A DNA stretch of 64,000 nucleotides from Ascarosepion bandense (Eukaryota; Mollusca; Cephalopoda; Sepiida; Sepiidae): positions 3,670,501 to 3,734,500 of the forward strand of contig JBBBDQ010001028.1 in assembly GCA_037127315.1 (NCBI GenBank), in the 5' to 3' direction. The notes under the pieces were generated by a model. That model did not search any database. It was not told where the DNA came from and saw nothing but the letters and a program-made list of their open reading frames with translations. Position numbers and translations under genes: made by a program. This document shows positions 1 through 11,295 of this stretch, one piece after another (the stretch's first letter is position 1; the number at the start of each line of letters is the position of its first letter).

Positions 1-960
1 GTTCTGAATGGGCGTGCCCCTTCGTCCTACAGCACGAATGCTGGTGTCCCACAAGGCTCTATCCTGGGCCCAACGCTCTTCCTTATTTTCATCAACGACC
101 TCCCAGATGAGATCAGGTCCCAAGTAGGCATCTACGCAGATGACACTACAATATACTCCCGCTCCAGTAAGAAACCTGTCGTGGCGGACAGACATAATCT
201 CGCTGCTGACCTTGAGCGGGATCTACACTCTGTGGTGAACTGGGGCAAGAAGTGGCTTGTCAACTTTAATTCCTCTAAGACCAAGCTGTTGTCTGTCAAC
301 CATTACAGGCAACCTCTTCTGCCTCCCATAAGCATGGACCAGATGATTCTCCCGGAGAGTAATACACTACGCCTCCTCGGACTTACCCTGTCCTCAGACC
401 TCAAATGGAAGCACTATATTGAATCCATAGCAAAATCTACTGCTAAGAAGATTGGGTCACTATGTCGATCCAGGATGTTTTTTCCACCTGAATCCATCCT
501 GCATATATACAAGTCAACCATCCGTCCGTGCATGGAGTACTGCTGCCATTTATGGTCAGGTGCCCCTGCCGTTCTCCTCAGTGTTCTTGACAAGCTCCAA
601 AGGAGAGTCTGTAATGTGATAGGTACTGATCTGGCGACTCGTCTGCAGCCACTTTCCCATCGTCGAAATGTGGCCTCCCTCTGTCTCTTCTATAAATACT
701 TTCATGGCTTCTGCTCGGATGAGCTTAAGTCACTGATGCCTCCTCAACAGGTGTTTACCCGTTCAACCAGACTGGCAACTGGGTCCCACCCATTCACAGT
801 CAGGTTAGCCAAACGCAGACGACAATTCTACTCCTGCAGCTTCCTCTCTCGCACTTCCCGCCTGTGGAACTCACTCCCGTATTCTTGCTTTCCTGACGGC
901 TACGACCTCCAGAAATTTAAAAGCAAAGTTAATACTCACCTACTAACCACTGGCCTCTAG
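1..960 (+). CDS. Reverse transcriptase, C-terminal part, of family J LINE (5' partial)
   Basis: The frame is open from the first base to a TAG at 958-960, 319 codons with no stop, and no real start is present because the gene enters from outside the window. The product is an RNA-directed DNA polymerase that copies its own transcript into a nicked chromosome. Residues 16-34 hold the VPQGSILGPTLF motif, and residues 45-48 are the catalytic YADD. Further on come KWLVNFN, then LLGLTLSSDLKW, then the thumb/C-terminal segment with IYKSTIRPCMEYCCHLW, and finally RLWNSLPYSCFP near the end. This C-terminal block is typical of Jockey/CR1-group elements with an APE-type endonuclease; the matching endonuclease half is seen at 60.4-61.3 kb. 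Intact active site and lack of stops suggest a young copy. The exact clade is uncertain. Confidence 0.93.
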   Translation, partial: VLNGRAPSSYSTNAGVPQGSILGPTLFLIFINDLPDEIRSQVGIYADDTTIYSRSSKKPVVADRHNLAADLERDLHSVVNWGKKWLVNFNSSKTKLLSVNHYRQPLLPPISMDQMILPESNTLRLLGLTLSSDLKWKHYIESIAKSTAKKIGSLCRSRMFFPPESILHIYKSTIRPCMEYCCHLWSGAPAVLLSVLDKLQRRVCNVIGTDLATRLQPLSHRRNVASLCLFYKYFHGFCSDELKSLMPPQQVFTRSTRLATGSHPFTVRLAKRRRQFYSCSFLSRTSRLWNSLPYSCFPDGYDLQKFKSKVNTHLLTTGL

Positions 961-1151
961 CTCTCTCTCCCCTCCCCTGTATAACCTTCCCTTTCTCTCC
1001 GCCCATGTACCTGTCATTGCACCTGCTTTCTCAGTTTTCTATTGTTCCTTTCTAACTAGCTAGTACTCCTCACTCTTTTCTAATTAATCTTTCTACATTT
1101 ATGTAACCCCCTGCACATCAGTGGCGTTTCTGCCTTGCTCGGGGTGAAATG

Positions 1152-1182
<31 letters not shown>
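1..1182 (+). mobile_element. 3' half of a family J non-LTR retrotransposon (Jockey/CR1-like) with poly(A) tail
   Basis: The unit holds the C-terminal part of a reverse transcriptase frame, about 195 bases of 3' UTR (961-1154) and a run of 28 A (1155-1182). The 3' UTR ends in a short conserved block, agtggcgtttctgcc then ggggtgaaatgatt, which recurs at the ends of the other J copies. The poly(A) marks target-primed insertion. The 5' part lies outside the window. This is the best preserved J copy here and serves as the reference for the degenerate ones at 15.9, 21.3, 23.8, 45.3, 51.7, 60.4 and 62.1 kb. Confidence 0.92.
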
Positions 1183-1506
1183 TAGCAAGCTTCCAAAATC
1201 GACCTGCCCTATTACAGAAGCGCTGATGATATCGACGACATTTTTTACCTTCTTGTTAAAAAGCTTGCACTGGTTCGAATCCACTTGTTGGTAGATGTTT
1301 TTCAGAACAGAATTAATATTTAGGGCTTGATTTTTGGTTTCATAAAGGTTTTCTGTCTCAATTCTCGTCAAACAATGTATCATTTGCTTTAATGAACTTT
1401 GGTACCCCCGTTTCAAAACTGTCCAAGAAGCAGCATTACTTCTCTTACTTATAGATTCTCTTTCAATAAACACATTCTTCTCTGCTCTTGACATTTTATA
1501 CACGGT
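1183..1506 (-). CDS. Unassigned ORF, possible host exon
   Basis: About 108 codons read on the minus strand, ending where the LINE poly(A) begins; a stop codon precedes the first ATG at 1515. The sequence is not low-complexity and contains EKNVFIERESISKRSN near the N-terminus and a mixed charged, probably helical, remainder (KQMIHCLTRIETENLYETKN). A donor-like AAG/GTAAAA sits at about 1250 on the minus strand, so a first coding exon ending in NKK is possible. I recognise no family. It could equally be chance or a fragment of an unknown element. Confidence 0.25.
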
Positions 1507-1738
1507 TATTAACATCCGCTACACACTTCTTTGCTCTTACCAGGTACAAGTCCAACAACATGGGTAGACTAGCCACACATTTTATAAGACCACTACCTTC
1601 TTCTTTTCGTAGTATGTACTATTAGAATTTGAATTTAGTACAGGGCACCATACTCGAACAGCAGTGTTCAGGTCTTTTTAGTTAGTTTATTGTACCTTCT
1701 TTGTTTACTTAACATCACCACTAGTATACTATATACGG

Positions 1739-1786
<48 letters not shown>

Positions 1787-1787
1787 T
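1739..1787. repeat. (TTA)n microsatellite
   Basis: About 16 uninterrupted TTA units. TTA/TAA runs are also the insertion context of the RLE-type LINE at 23.6-27.0 kb, but no such element is attached here. Confidence 0.97.
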
Positions 1788-2077
1788 AACCAGATCTGGA
1801 AAAAGGACATTAAATTTTAGACGATGTTATTTTCCATCTTAATGCAGTAACTACGAAGTTATCAACAGGAATAAGTGAATACGATATAGGGCAGGCTGAT
1901 TCCGCAATGATATGTCATGAATACCATGCAAAATGTCATCTTTAAAGTGAAATTCGCTGTGAGATTGATGGAAAAAATGTAAATCATATGGAGACACAAA
2001 TATAATGTCCAACTTCTCCAACTGGTGATGCCAGAACTCTACATCAGGTGTTTGATTGTACAAATATTTATTATATT

Positions 2078-2081
<4 letters not shown>

Positions 2082-2129
<48 letters not shown>

Positions 2130-2155
2130 GTGTGTGTGTGTATATATATATATAT
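2082..2155. repeat. (TA)n-(TG)n-(TA)n microsatellite
   Basis: A TA run of about 46 bases, a short TG run, then TA again. The ORFs through it (poly YI) are artefacts. Confidence 0.97.
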
Positions 2156-2383
2156 GGAGAACGAGAAAGTAATAGTGAAATGAGTTAAATCTAATAAGTT
2201 GAATATTTCTTCAATGATATGGTCACAATGCACTTAAATTTCATTCTATTTTGCTTATATAAATATATAAATTTACATTTCTATAAAGTTTGCATGTTTA
2301 GGAGAAAGTTCTAAGAATAGAATACATTGAGTGAATTATGAATAAGAAAAAGGATAAAGGTTTAGAAATACATTAAAATTAAC

Positions 2384-2432
<49 letters not shown>
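2384..2432. repeat. (GATA)n microsatellite
   Basis: About 12 tetranucleotide units, uninterrupted. Confidence 0.97.
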
Positions 2433-2433
<1 letters not shown>

Positions 2434-3818
2434 TTACGTATCAATAAAATATTGCAAAATCTTACTGTATACTATACCAGCAATTTATGGTCAGATTACC
2501 ATCTGTCCTGTCAGGCTTTGTTGTATGATGAAATGTAAGTAATATACCGACCTGCGCACTCTTAACAAACTTGCACTCATCCGAATATCTTCGTATATTT
2601 GGATGGATTAAAGCCCCACCCCCTGTATGTACGCTAATGGAAAGTTTTATAAAGATTTTAAAAACACAACAAATTTTCTGTTGTGTACAGGAGACACAAG
2701 TGGAAATATGCCTTCCCGTTTCTTTAGAATAAATAAAGTATTCAGAAACGTGGACTAAATTCGATAAAAGCAACGAAAATAAAGAATTACTAACGAAATT
2801 TGAAATATTATTATGAAGCGTGTCAAGTATGCAACCTTTTTGATTCGCTTTCGAGCTAAAAAAGAAATAGGTTGGAAAGATAAGACGCTATTCTTTGTGT
2901 AATAATGAACAGTCACGACATTACTGGCGAAGGGAATTTTTTTCCCAGGGTGCCATTTTTTGGCTCAGTAAAACACTGAAGAGTCCAAAATACAAAAACC
3001 AAACATGTCATTCCTCTTTCGTTTCAATATTAAAATCAATTTCAAAAGGAAATTCGAACAAAAAATGCATTTAAGAATAAAATTTTTCTCTAAAAAGAAA
3101 TCGAAAAATTAATTTATTTTTTTAATCTGAATCCTAATATCATTTCAAATTTTCAAAATGGAGCGACATCGACGAAAATAATACAATAACTTTGCAAAAA
3201 TTGCATTTAAAATATTCTTTGAATCTTACAAGAAGTCAATCAAAAAGTATATGATTTTACAAGTATATGAGTATAAAATGATTGGAAAATGTAAAAAAGA
3301 AAAATACTTTAAATCTAGAAAACCCTAAAATCACGGAGTAAATGAAAAACAGCAAAATTCTATTCGGAGCTTCGTGAATTAAATATAAACTGATCTGTAT
3401 CATCCAATACTAATAAGCCAACAATCCACAATGGCGAATAAACATGTTATTAATACCAGCCACAAAAAAAAAGAAAGATCAAAAACGTTTTTCGATAAAG
3501 CACTTAGTTTGTGACAGAAGGCAAAGAAAATAAAATGGGAATCAGTAATAGGGAGAAAATGACAAAGGATAATGACAAAAGTTAATATATAAAACAATAT
3601 AAACAAACAAATTATTCTTCCTTCGAGAGATCAATTATCGGTAATGTTTCTTAAGATATGAAATTGCAAAATCACACATAATTATCCGTTCATATATTTC
3701 CATCAGTCTGTACTAAACTTTCGCAAAAACTAGCGAGATATTTAACTAGCTCTGATTCTATCTAAACATCATTATTTGTAAATATCTATCAATATTCTTC
3801 TGTCTTTCTATTGCCGTT

Positions 3819-3820
<2 letters not shown>
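2434..3820. other. AT-rich stretch, no gene seen
   Basis: About 1.4 kb with many A or T runs and frequent stops in all frames. Minus ORFs of 103 and 68 codons (2462-2773, 3400-3606) have no recognisable motif. I see no repeat family here. Confidence 0.6.

Positions 3821-3906
<86 letters not shown>
3821..3906. repeat. (TATC)n-(TA)n microsatellite
   Basis: Eight TATC units run straight into about 27 TA units. Similar TATC to TA transitions occur at 33.8 and 40.4 kb. Confidence 0.97.
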
Positions 3907-3907
<1 letters not shown>

Positions 3908-4022
3908 GTGTATGCCTGCTTCATTCTATTCTTATCTACCTCACCGTCCGTCTACCTCACTATGTTCATATATATATTTGTTTGCTCATATCAATCTATC
4001 CATCTCATTCTGCTCATATTAA

Positions 4023-4025
<3 letters not shown>

Positions 4026-4072
<47 letters not shown>
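4026..4072. repeat. (TA)n microsatellite
   Basis: About 23 TA units. It is followed directly by two copies of a 15-base motif, gttacgtgagcgttc, at 4074 and 4099. Confidence 0.97.
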
Positions 4073-4073
<1 letters not shown>

Positions 4074-4076
<3 letters not shown>

Positions 4077-4696
4077 CGTGAGCGTTCAAAAATCACCGTT
4101 ACGTGAGCGTTCTTAAAAGAAAAACGGAAAATCAGTTATTGCAAATCGCCTGAAGACATAACATGTTAGAAACGTAGGTCGCGTAATAACGATAAATACG
4201 GACAAGTGCAGTAGATAACCAATTTTCAATTACTGTCTACGTACTAAATGACCAATTGTTTTGTTTATGGTACCAAACTGGCTTACCAAATATGAAAGTT
4301 GAAGAAAAATACGGCTTATACCCTTATATAACATGGAGTATAATAAGAAAACCAAATCTTAGAACGGTGGTGATGTCTGCAGATTGTGTCAAGAAGAAAG
4401 GTTAGCCATTATATTATTTTCAGAACAAAAAGTTATTGCTAAATGAAAGATCCGAAATGATTTCCAAATTTAATCACACCAGTAAATATATTTTAGGATC
4501 ATACAAACCTGGATGAAAGTGTTTAAAATCTTTGAAAATTCCTCCCTAATATTGAAATTTCAGTTATTTTAAGCTTTCACTCGTTGGTTCGTAAAAATCC
4601 CTGTTATACGTTGGAAAATAATAGAAACGTTGCAGAATCAGTTGCTATAAATCGCCTGAAGATACAGAAAAGTTGAAACAAAGGTTGCGTAAATAA
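4074..4696 (+). repeat. Direct-repeat pair flanking about 440 bases
   Basis: A segment of about 60 bases at 4131-4190 recurs, diverged, at 4635-4696. Both copies contain aatcgcctgaaga, then GAAAC after a short spacer, then a ggt(c/t)gcgtaa block. The spacing and the repeated ends look like terminal repeats of a small or decayed element. No coding motif is visible between them. Confidence 0.5.
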
Positions 4697-4710
4697 CTGG
4701 CTTCCACATG

Positions 4711-4712
<2 letters not shown>

Positions 4713-4779
<67 letters not shown>
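4713..4779. repeat. (TA)n-(TG)n microsatellite
   Basis: About 17 TA units followed by about 16 TG units. Confidence 0.97.
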
Positions 4780-4780
<1 letters not shown>

Positions 4781-5940
4781 TATAGTATTTACATTTGCAA
4801 TTCAAGATATTTAATAAAAGAATAGCTGGAATATGAACTTGGTATTTTCCATGTTCATTCAGTTCTGAAGAATATATTTGTTAGTAAGATCATAGCTCTC
4901 CACAAATTTCTGTTCTTCATTTCTCTCCTTACTGTCATTCCTAGTTCCTATTCTCCCACTATTTATCCAAGCTCGTTAAGTTGATTGCGTAATGTTTCTC
5001 CACTATCCTTTGCCTTCAGTGAGTTCTGTGAGTGTCAGATTCTCCAAGCCTCCTGTTCTCATTGTTTTCATCTGTTTCAGCTATTACTTCCTGATTGTAA
5101 CTATAACTGTCTTTTTATGACCAATTTGCTTAAAGTTCCCCTATGGCTAACAAGAAACTCTCAGTGACCTTGTGAAGTTAGATAAGCGTGATATTATTTG
5201 TAAACTCTTCACTTTTAAAATACCTGATGGGTATAAAAATTGTGTAGTTCAATATCACAATGTTTTCATTTTATATTACTATTGTATATCAAAATAAAAG
5301 CAGACGTTTTCCAAATGACAATCAGAAATAGTGTTGAATTTAAGATATTATACATATAACGAAAATATAATAAGGAAGGACAAGAGAATTTAGCACTCAC
5401 ATGAGAGATCAACCGTAAAAGAAAGCAAAGAATCAAAGCAAGAAATCTAATTGGAATGCTTGATCAAATACATGAAAGAAAAAGTGCTAAAACACAAAAA
5501 CAAAGCGAGGTCGTAAAAGATAAAAGTACTGCTGAAAGCAACAAAAGAGAGGAAACTGTGGAGAACCATAACCGCTTACGTCCTGGAAGAACATGGCAGA
5601 GAGATGGTTTGAAAGGTCTTTATTTCAGAAACGTCTTCATGAGAAACTTGCGATTTAACAATTGACAGATTTACTCAGAGAACTTTAACATCGTTCCCAA
5701 ATATTTTATAAGCAGAAAGACAAAATGACTCCAGGTCATATTGATTCTGTCTGTATGAAACATTCTCAAATGTGTTTATTGATTTTAGCACGAGACGATT
5801 AACTTGTCTAGAAATCAGATATTTCATTTCGGGAAGTAGAATTTCTAGAACAATAGAACACATTTTAACTTAGTTTCCAAATTTAAATATTTCCATATAG
5901 ATTTTTGCATGAACGGCTTTCACATCTAAAATAAATTTAA
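4780..5940. other. No gene seen
   Basis: The ORF at 5456-5665 is lysine- and glutamate-rich and has no recognised domain. A short block near 5556-5590 (gagaaccataaccgcttacg) has relatives on the minus strand near 8212-8245 and 53,890, so this part belongs to an unclassified dispersed repeat. Confidence 0.5.
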
Positions 5941-5952
5941 ATATATATATAT

Positions 5953-5992
<40 letters not shown>
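5941..5992. repeat. (AT)n-(GT)n microsatellite
   Basis: Six AT units, then about 18 GT units. Confidence 0.97.
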
Positions 5993-5993
<1 letters not shown>

Positions 5994-6091
5994 CGCGTCG
6001 GCTAAGATAAGTTTTCTTTTATCTTTATTTATATTCTCCCTCTACAGATATATTTTACTTATATCTGAAATTTACACACAAGCACAAACAC

Positions 6092-6149
<58 letters not shown>
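6092..6149. repeat. (GATA)n microsatellite
   Basis: About 14 units, uninterrupted. Confidence 0.97.
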
Positions 6150-6519
6150 TTTTAGTTGTTCATGTTCCAACACGTTAGAACACATCAAATTTATTGGCAT
6201 ATATAATATGCTTACATTTCCATTTAGAACGCCCTTCAAATTATCTCTTTAGAAAGAATGTTTAGTTTAAAATTACTTAATCTCTGCCAATTTTGTATCT
6301 AAATGAATATGGACGATCATAACGTCCATTAAAAAAATCAATGAATTTTTATTACAATTAAAGTAAAAATACCTCTCAAGAAACAAACAAAGACGTGAGA
6401 CGTGTACGGTGCAACTGCTTTAGCTTGCGGAACTGTACTCAAGTGGTTCGGTAAGTTTAGAGATGGATCGTTCACAACAATGTTCAGCAAAAAATATACT
6501 GGGTACGTGACATGAGCCA

Positions 6520-6758
6520 ACATTCAGTCACTTAAGTGCCACACGGGATACACGCTTGGGCGATTATAACTCAAAAGTATGTTGCCATTACTTTCTGCGA
6601 TAGACTGGTTGCCAACCTTGGATATAAACCCAGTTTGTTCTATGCAACCCATAGGGTATTTGCACGTATGTGAATGCAACAAATTCAACTGGAATTCGAA
6701 CTCGGCTCTCCGATTTCTCGTTCCTAGCCAATATCCACTGCACTACAACGCACATCCG
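6520..6758 (-). mobile_element. tRNA-derived SINE, family S1
   Basis: The tRNA-like head is at the right end, reading on the minus strand: gtgcagtggatattggct as an A-box region and gagttcgaattcc as a B-box (compare GGTTCGANTCC). The body carries blocks shared by all S1 copies: ggttgccaacc, acccatag and, at the far end, agtgccacacgggatacacg. A central part is deleted compared with the copies at 10.3 and 43.9 kb. Transcription would be by RNA polymerase III from the internal boxes; mobilisation would depend on a LINE. Confidence 0.8.
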
Positions 6759-7079
6759 AGCCAACATTAGCAACCAAAAAATTAGATCTTCATCCTAAGA
6801 CAGTCATACTGCGCATCTGTAGGATTAGAAAGAAATCCTGTACTACTTCTGGAAAATACTGCTCGCAACTGGACGAATCAAAATCATCCAGAATTAGCGA
6901 ACAGGAAGGGCGATTTTTACATCACAATAATGCGTTTCTTTGGCGACCCAGCAAAAATTGTCTTCCCCACACGCCATATTTTCCAGATATTGTTCGTTCA
7001 GATTTTCATTTATTTGGGTCCTTGCAAAATAATCACATTAGTAACAATTTTTAACTTTTGGATAACATCTTGAAAAGGG

Positions 7080-7735
7080 CAGCCCAAGATGCCAAATACA
7101 GGTCGGGGATACCAGAATCAAGCAAGTACAAAAATTTAAATACCTGGGAAGTGTTCTAACAGAAGACGGAAAGTGCGACACAGAGATCCGAAGGCGAATT
7201 GGCATGGCAAAAGAAGCATTCCAGAAGTTGAGTAACGTATTAAGAAACAGAACAATTTCGCTAGAAACAAGGAAGAGAGTACTGGATTGTTATGTGTTGT
7301 CAGTTCGTCAATATGGCAGTGAATGCTAGACAATGTCATCAATGATGAAGGAAAAACTTGAAGCAACTGAAATGTTGGTTCTACAGAAGGATGCTGTGAA
7401 TATTATGGATCGAGCATGTGAGCAATGATGAGGTCCTAGAAATGATGGAAACAAAAGGGAAATTAATACTGAGCATCAGAAAGAGACAGCTGAAGTTTCT
7501 GGGGCATGCAATGAGGAAGGAGGGCTTGGAGAACCTGATACTAACAGGCCAGATAGAGAGAAAGAGAGACAGGGGAAAGCAACAGATAACATATTTGAAG
7601 GAGCTAATCAGGTGGATGATGGAACAAGGGTTGCATGGTGAAGGCGTGCTAAGAGCCACCGGGGATAGGGAGACGTGGAAAGCCATGATCCTGAAGGGAC
7701 AGGGCACATAGAAGAAGAGTTCTCTGCCAAGAAAC
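7080..7735 (+). pseudogene. RTE-like LINE, 3' end with broken reverse transcriptase C-terminus
   Basis: Translation in shifting frames gives FKYLGSVLTEDGKCDTEIRR, then KRVLDCYVLSVRQYGSECW, then (from 7458) KRQLKFLGHAMRKEGLEN, ending in RWMMEQGLHG. This is the usual C-terminal region of RTE-like non-LTR retrotransposons after the catalytic domain. At least one frameshift or stop lies near 7330-7420. The catalytic half is missing, so the copy is dead. A second copy of the same family lies in opposite orientation at 8.29 kb. Confidence 0.88.
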
Positions 7736-7994
7736 CACCGAAATTCTGGAAAGACGGAATCATTAAGTTGAAGACAAATGAAGAAAATTGTGCAACAAAA
7801 TAATTCATATTTAGTTGATTAAATATTTAATGGCATAATTTTGTTTCGTGTTTTAATTTGGCTTTTAACATCGACATGAACTTTCCTGGCAATCTAATGT
7901 CTCTAAAGTATTATGGATTTATTTTCAATTTAACTTCAAACGTTACACTTAAGTATAGCCATGTTTGAAATAGATACTTCGTTTTTATAGGCCT

Positions 7995-8095
7995 GCGCAC
8001 TCGCGAAATCTTAATAATGAAAATGTGATCTACGGCAGGAATCGAAACCGCGACCACCTTTGTAGTAGAAAGAAAGTAAGTGGCAAAAATTATAC
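7995..8095 (-). repeat. Possible tRNA-like repeat fragment
   Basis: On the minus strand a B-box-like ggtttcgattcctgcc lies about 30 bases after a gccacttac block. The arrangement suggests a third SINE type or tRNA-derived fragment. Evidence is thin. Confidence 0.25.
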
Positions 8096-8289
8096 CTCTT
8101 GAAAGATATATTATAACAGAGGTATTTCTACAAGTCTCAGTACATGGCAAGTATAGTTTCAAAGGTAAAGAATAGCACGCGTATTTTGTATCTTCTTCTT
8201 CATATATGTGTTGTGTTACATCAGGACGTAAGCGATTATGACCCTTCACATTCCCCTATCTCTTTTAGTTCGTAACACATTTTTTCTTG

Positions 8290-8795
8290 GTGTCTCTCCC
8301 AAACCCTGTTCTGCTATCCACTTGCTCAAGTCTATTAAGTGTGCCTCGCATTATATTCCCTGTCTCTCTTTCCCTCTATCCGTCTTATGAGTATTTGATT
8401 CTCGAAGCCCTCTTTTCGCAATACATGTCCCAGAAACTTCAGCTGTCTCTTCCTGATGTTAAGTATAAGTTTTCTTTTCGTTTCCATCCTCTACAAAATC
8501 TTGTTGTTGCTCACATATTCGGCCCATGTTATCATTAGTACGTTTCTGTAGAACCAGTGTTGCTACAAGCCACTCCTTCATATTTGACGAGATTGTCCAG
8601 AATTCGCTGCCATATAGGTAGACAGATACTGCATAACAATCCAGTACTTTTTTCTTTCTTTCTAATGAAATGTTCTGTCTCCCAATATTCTTAGCTTTTG
8701 AAATGCGACCTTGGTCATGTCGGATCTCAATGTTGCACTTTCCGTCCTCTTTTAGAACACTTTCCAGATCAGTAAATTATTTAAAATGTCAAAAA
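8290..8795 (-). pseudogene. RTE-like LINE, 3' end, opposite in orientation to the copy at 7.1 kb
   Basis: Read on the minus strand this contains LESVLKEDGKCNIEI-like, VLDCYAVSVYLYGSEFW-like and KRQLKFLGHVLRKEGFEN-like segments in broken frames. It covers the same C-terminal region as the plus-strand copy 550 bases to the left. Frameshifts are frequent and no catalytic motif is present. Confidence 0.85.
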
Positions 8796-8948
8796 TTGCT
8801 TTATTTAACGATGGAAAATATATTTATGCATAAACTACATTTCCATCTTCATTCTTGTGTCTGAAGAGTTTTTAACTTCTGAATTTGTTTTGACTTGTAG
8901 AAAATTTTATAACTATTGTTATATACCTGGTTGCGTGGGTGTGCGAGT

Positions 8949-8969
8949 GAGTGAGAGAGAGAGAGAAAG

Positions 8970-9014
<45 letters not shown>
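8949..9014. repeat. (GA)n-(GT)n microsatellite
   Basis: A short GAGA run followed by about 21 GT units (8972-9014). Confidence 0.95.
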
Positions 9015-9017
<3 letters not shown>

Positions 9018-10275
9018 CATTTGCAAACGTTCAAGACAAGGGACTTTTGCTAAATTTAAATTAGCAAATTTTCCGTCGTCTGCAAGTGGCAAATAACCGT
9101 TCTCTGTCGAAACAATGAAGTTTCACATTTCATCTTTCCTGTTTTAATGTTTCTTACAAACGAATGAGTCATAAACAAAAGACAGCATCTTACACTTCAA
9201 GCGGAAACGGATTCATTGAATCTCTCCAAAACTAGCATTACTTTTTTTTAATTTTAGAAGTCAGGCTCTTTTTATTTTTTTGGATGACTTAAACTTTCCT
9301 AATGCAATTCCAAACTATGTTTTCTTGTGCCACATATTTCTTTACGACACTGCACTCAAATGTTTATATTCAACAACGTGGGTTAGCGGGTCTCAATGAC
9401 AGATTACCTGTTTCTCTTTTCTAAATATTGGTTATTTGTAATTACAGCTTGCCCACCAAAGGTAAAGAATTATCCTCTCACCAGAAAAGTGCGGGTGAAA
9501 TGAGTTTGATGTTCACTAGGCGCTCTAGCATAGCTTTGTGTCAAGCTTAGCCAATACATAAATATATGATCTGGTGCAAGAATTACATCACTAGTATAGT
9601 GAGATCAAACCCGAATTGATGACCAGCTATTTCTTTTATGCTTTGGCTTGATGAATCTTTTTTAGGTTATACTATCACACAATAATGTCGTCTATATCAT
9701 TCGTGGTTCCAATCAAAGTGGTGCGTTTATTTTTGGATGCTGACTAAAAATTTGTTATAAAATGTCTCTATTAGTTGACATTCAACGAAGTTCTGATTGT
9801 ACTTCTTTTCCTTTTACATTCAACAGTAGTTTTGTCAACCGGTCTGGAAGAATATTGAGATCGTGTCAAATACGTTACAAGAAACAATGGATAATTCTGA
9901 TCGCAAAAGTGATGGTTTTAAGGAGAATGAAACCACCTCTTCATCGCTGTTGTTCCTAGGTCCACCTCGATCTGGTGTGGTAACACTTGTTAGGGCCCTT
10001 GCTATGAACATGCAGTGAATTCCCAAACAAAACCAAAATAGATTTTTATAGCAAAAATACCAGTACTACATTTTTTTATAAATAAATTACCAACACTACA
10101 TATTTACCAAAATTACTTTAAAGCTTTCAAGAAAATTAAAGTTAACCATTAAACGACCGATAAAGAGCTGATATGCCCTTAAACATACACTTCAATCAAA
10201 CAATCAATGGACAATAAAAGACTTTGCAATGACCGTAATGGAAAGCATATTTAATTTAGTAGTTAATATACTTCT
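9015..10275. other. No gene seen
   Basis: About 1.26 kb with only short ORFs. Overlapping plus and minus ORFs near 9762-10026 have no recognised motif. No repeat family is identified. Confidence 0.55.
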
Positions 10276-10276
10276 G

Positions 10277-10277
<1 letters not shown>

Positions 10278-10312
<35 letters not shown>
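10278..10312. repeat. (GATA)n microsatellite
   Basis: About 9 units, next to the S1 SINE. Confidence 0.96.
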
Positions 10313-10328
10313 AAATGTCTGAAAATAG

Positions 10329-10624
10329 AAGTCAGTTAAGTGCCATACGTGATACACGTTTTGAGCAATCATGTATAAAAAAGTGACATGACTAATTGTG
10401 CAGAAGATTATCCCGCAGTAGATCGCTATTGGTTTCTGCGGTAGATTGGTTGCCAGCCAAGGCTATAGAACCCAATCTGTCCTATTATTTAACCCATAGC
10501 TAGAGGTAAGAGACGGATTAATATCTTTCCTAAAGATGCGTAAGTAAATGTAACTAATTCAGCTGGAATTCAAATTCGGCTCCCTGATTTGTCGTTCCGA
10601 ATCGATATCCACTACACCACATAG
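10329..10624 (-). mobile_element. tRNA-derived SINE, family S1, near full length
   Basis: The head at the right end reads on the minus strand as gtggtgtagtggatatcg with a degenerate B-box gaatttgaattcc. The body has all S1 blocks in order toward the left: gcgtaagtaaatg, cccatagctagagg, ggctatagaacccaatctgt, ggttgccagcc, cccgcagtag and agtgccatacgtgatacac. At about 295 bp this is one of the three most complete copies (others at 43.9 and 59.0 kb). Confidence 0.85.
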
Positions 10625-10995
10625 AAACGTGTATATAATGATAAACCCAGTGAATCAAAATACATTGTTCTACCCACCAACTCTATCATAACTGAAAAGA
10701 ATTTACCTGAGCTTAACATAAAATTTGTTAAAATTACTTCTAAAACAGTAAAAGACATAATGAATACAAAACAAAATAATTAGCTGACATTTAGAGGAAG
10801 GATTTGCCCTATCACCAGTAATAATTGCCACAAGAAATACATAGGAGAAACCTCAAGGAATTTAAACAAAAGGGATCTTTTACAATTACATGCTCTTTTA
10901 ATCAGGACACTATATACATTAGCTAATCATGCACTAAATACATTAGCTATTCACCATTATGATTCTAACCATAATTATGATTTAAGTCCTGATTA
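10625..10995 (+). pseudogene. Penelope-like element remnant, GIY-YIG endonuclease region
   Basis: A plus-strand reading gives KFVKITSKTVKDIMNTKQ, a stop, then CPITSNNCHKKYIGETSRNL. The YIGET-R-L string, after a cysteine-containing lead, is the signature of the GIY-YIG nuclease that follows the reverse transcriptase in Penelope-like elements. The nuclease nicks DNA to prime insertion. The upstream GIY counterpart and the RT are not readable here, and a stop interrupts the frame, so this is a dead fragment. Confidence 0.7.
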
Positions 10996-11295
10996 AAAGA
11001 GCATGTAATTTTCTAAAACGAAAATCGGAAAAAAGTGACTTAATCGCTAAAATATAAATCCACAATAAATTTACATCCAGGTTCTTACAGCATTCTTTTT
11101 TTGTAGATGTTTTATTATCCCAATGTTATATACTTAATTAAAAAAAAGTGTTGGAAAGAGGAACAAAAAGAGAAAAAAAGATGAAAGAAATTGATTATAT
11201 TTTATATCCAAAAGATACTTTTGAAATTAAAATAATAGCGTCCTCTTTCCTCTGTGCGGATGTCTAGTCAATGAAGTCCTCAAGAACGAAACGCC

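Noticed and set aside
2039..2233. Poly Y-I ORFs through TA repeats (also at 3811, 28164, 31982, 40214)
   Set aside because: They are translations of (TA)n microsatellites with no other content.
10560..10624. tRNA gene
   Set aside because: The A-box and B-box-like sequence is the head of an S1 SINE; it lacks a foldable full cloverleaf and recurs in other copies.
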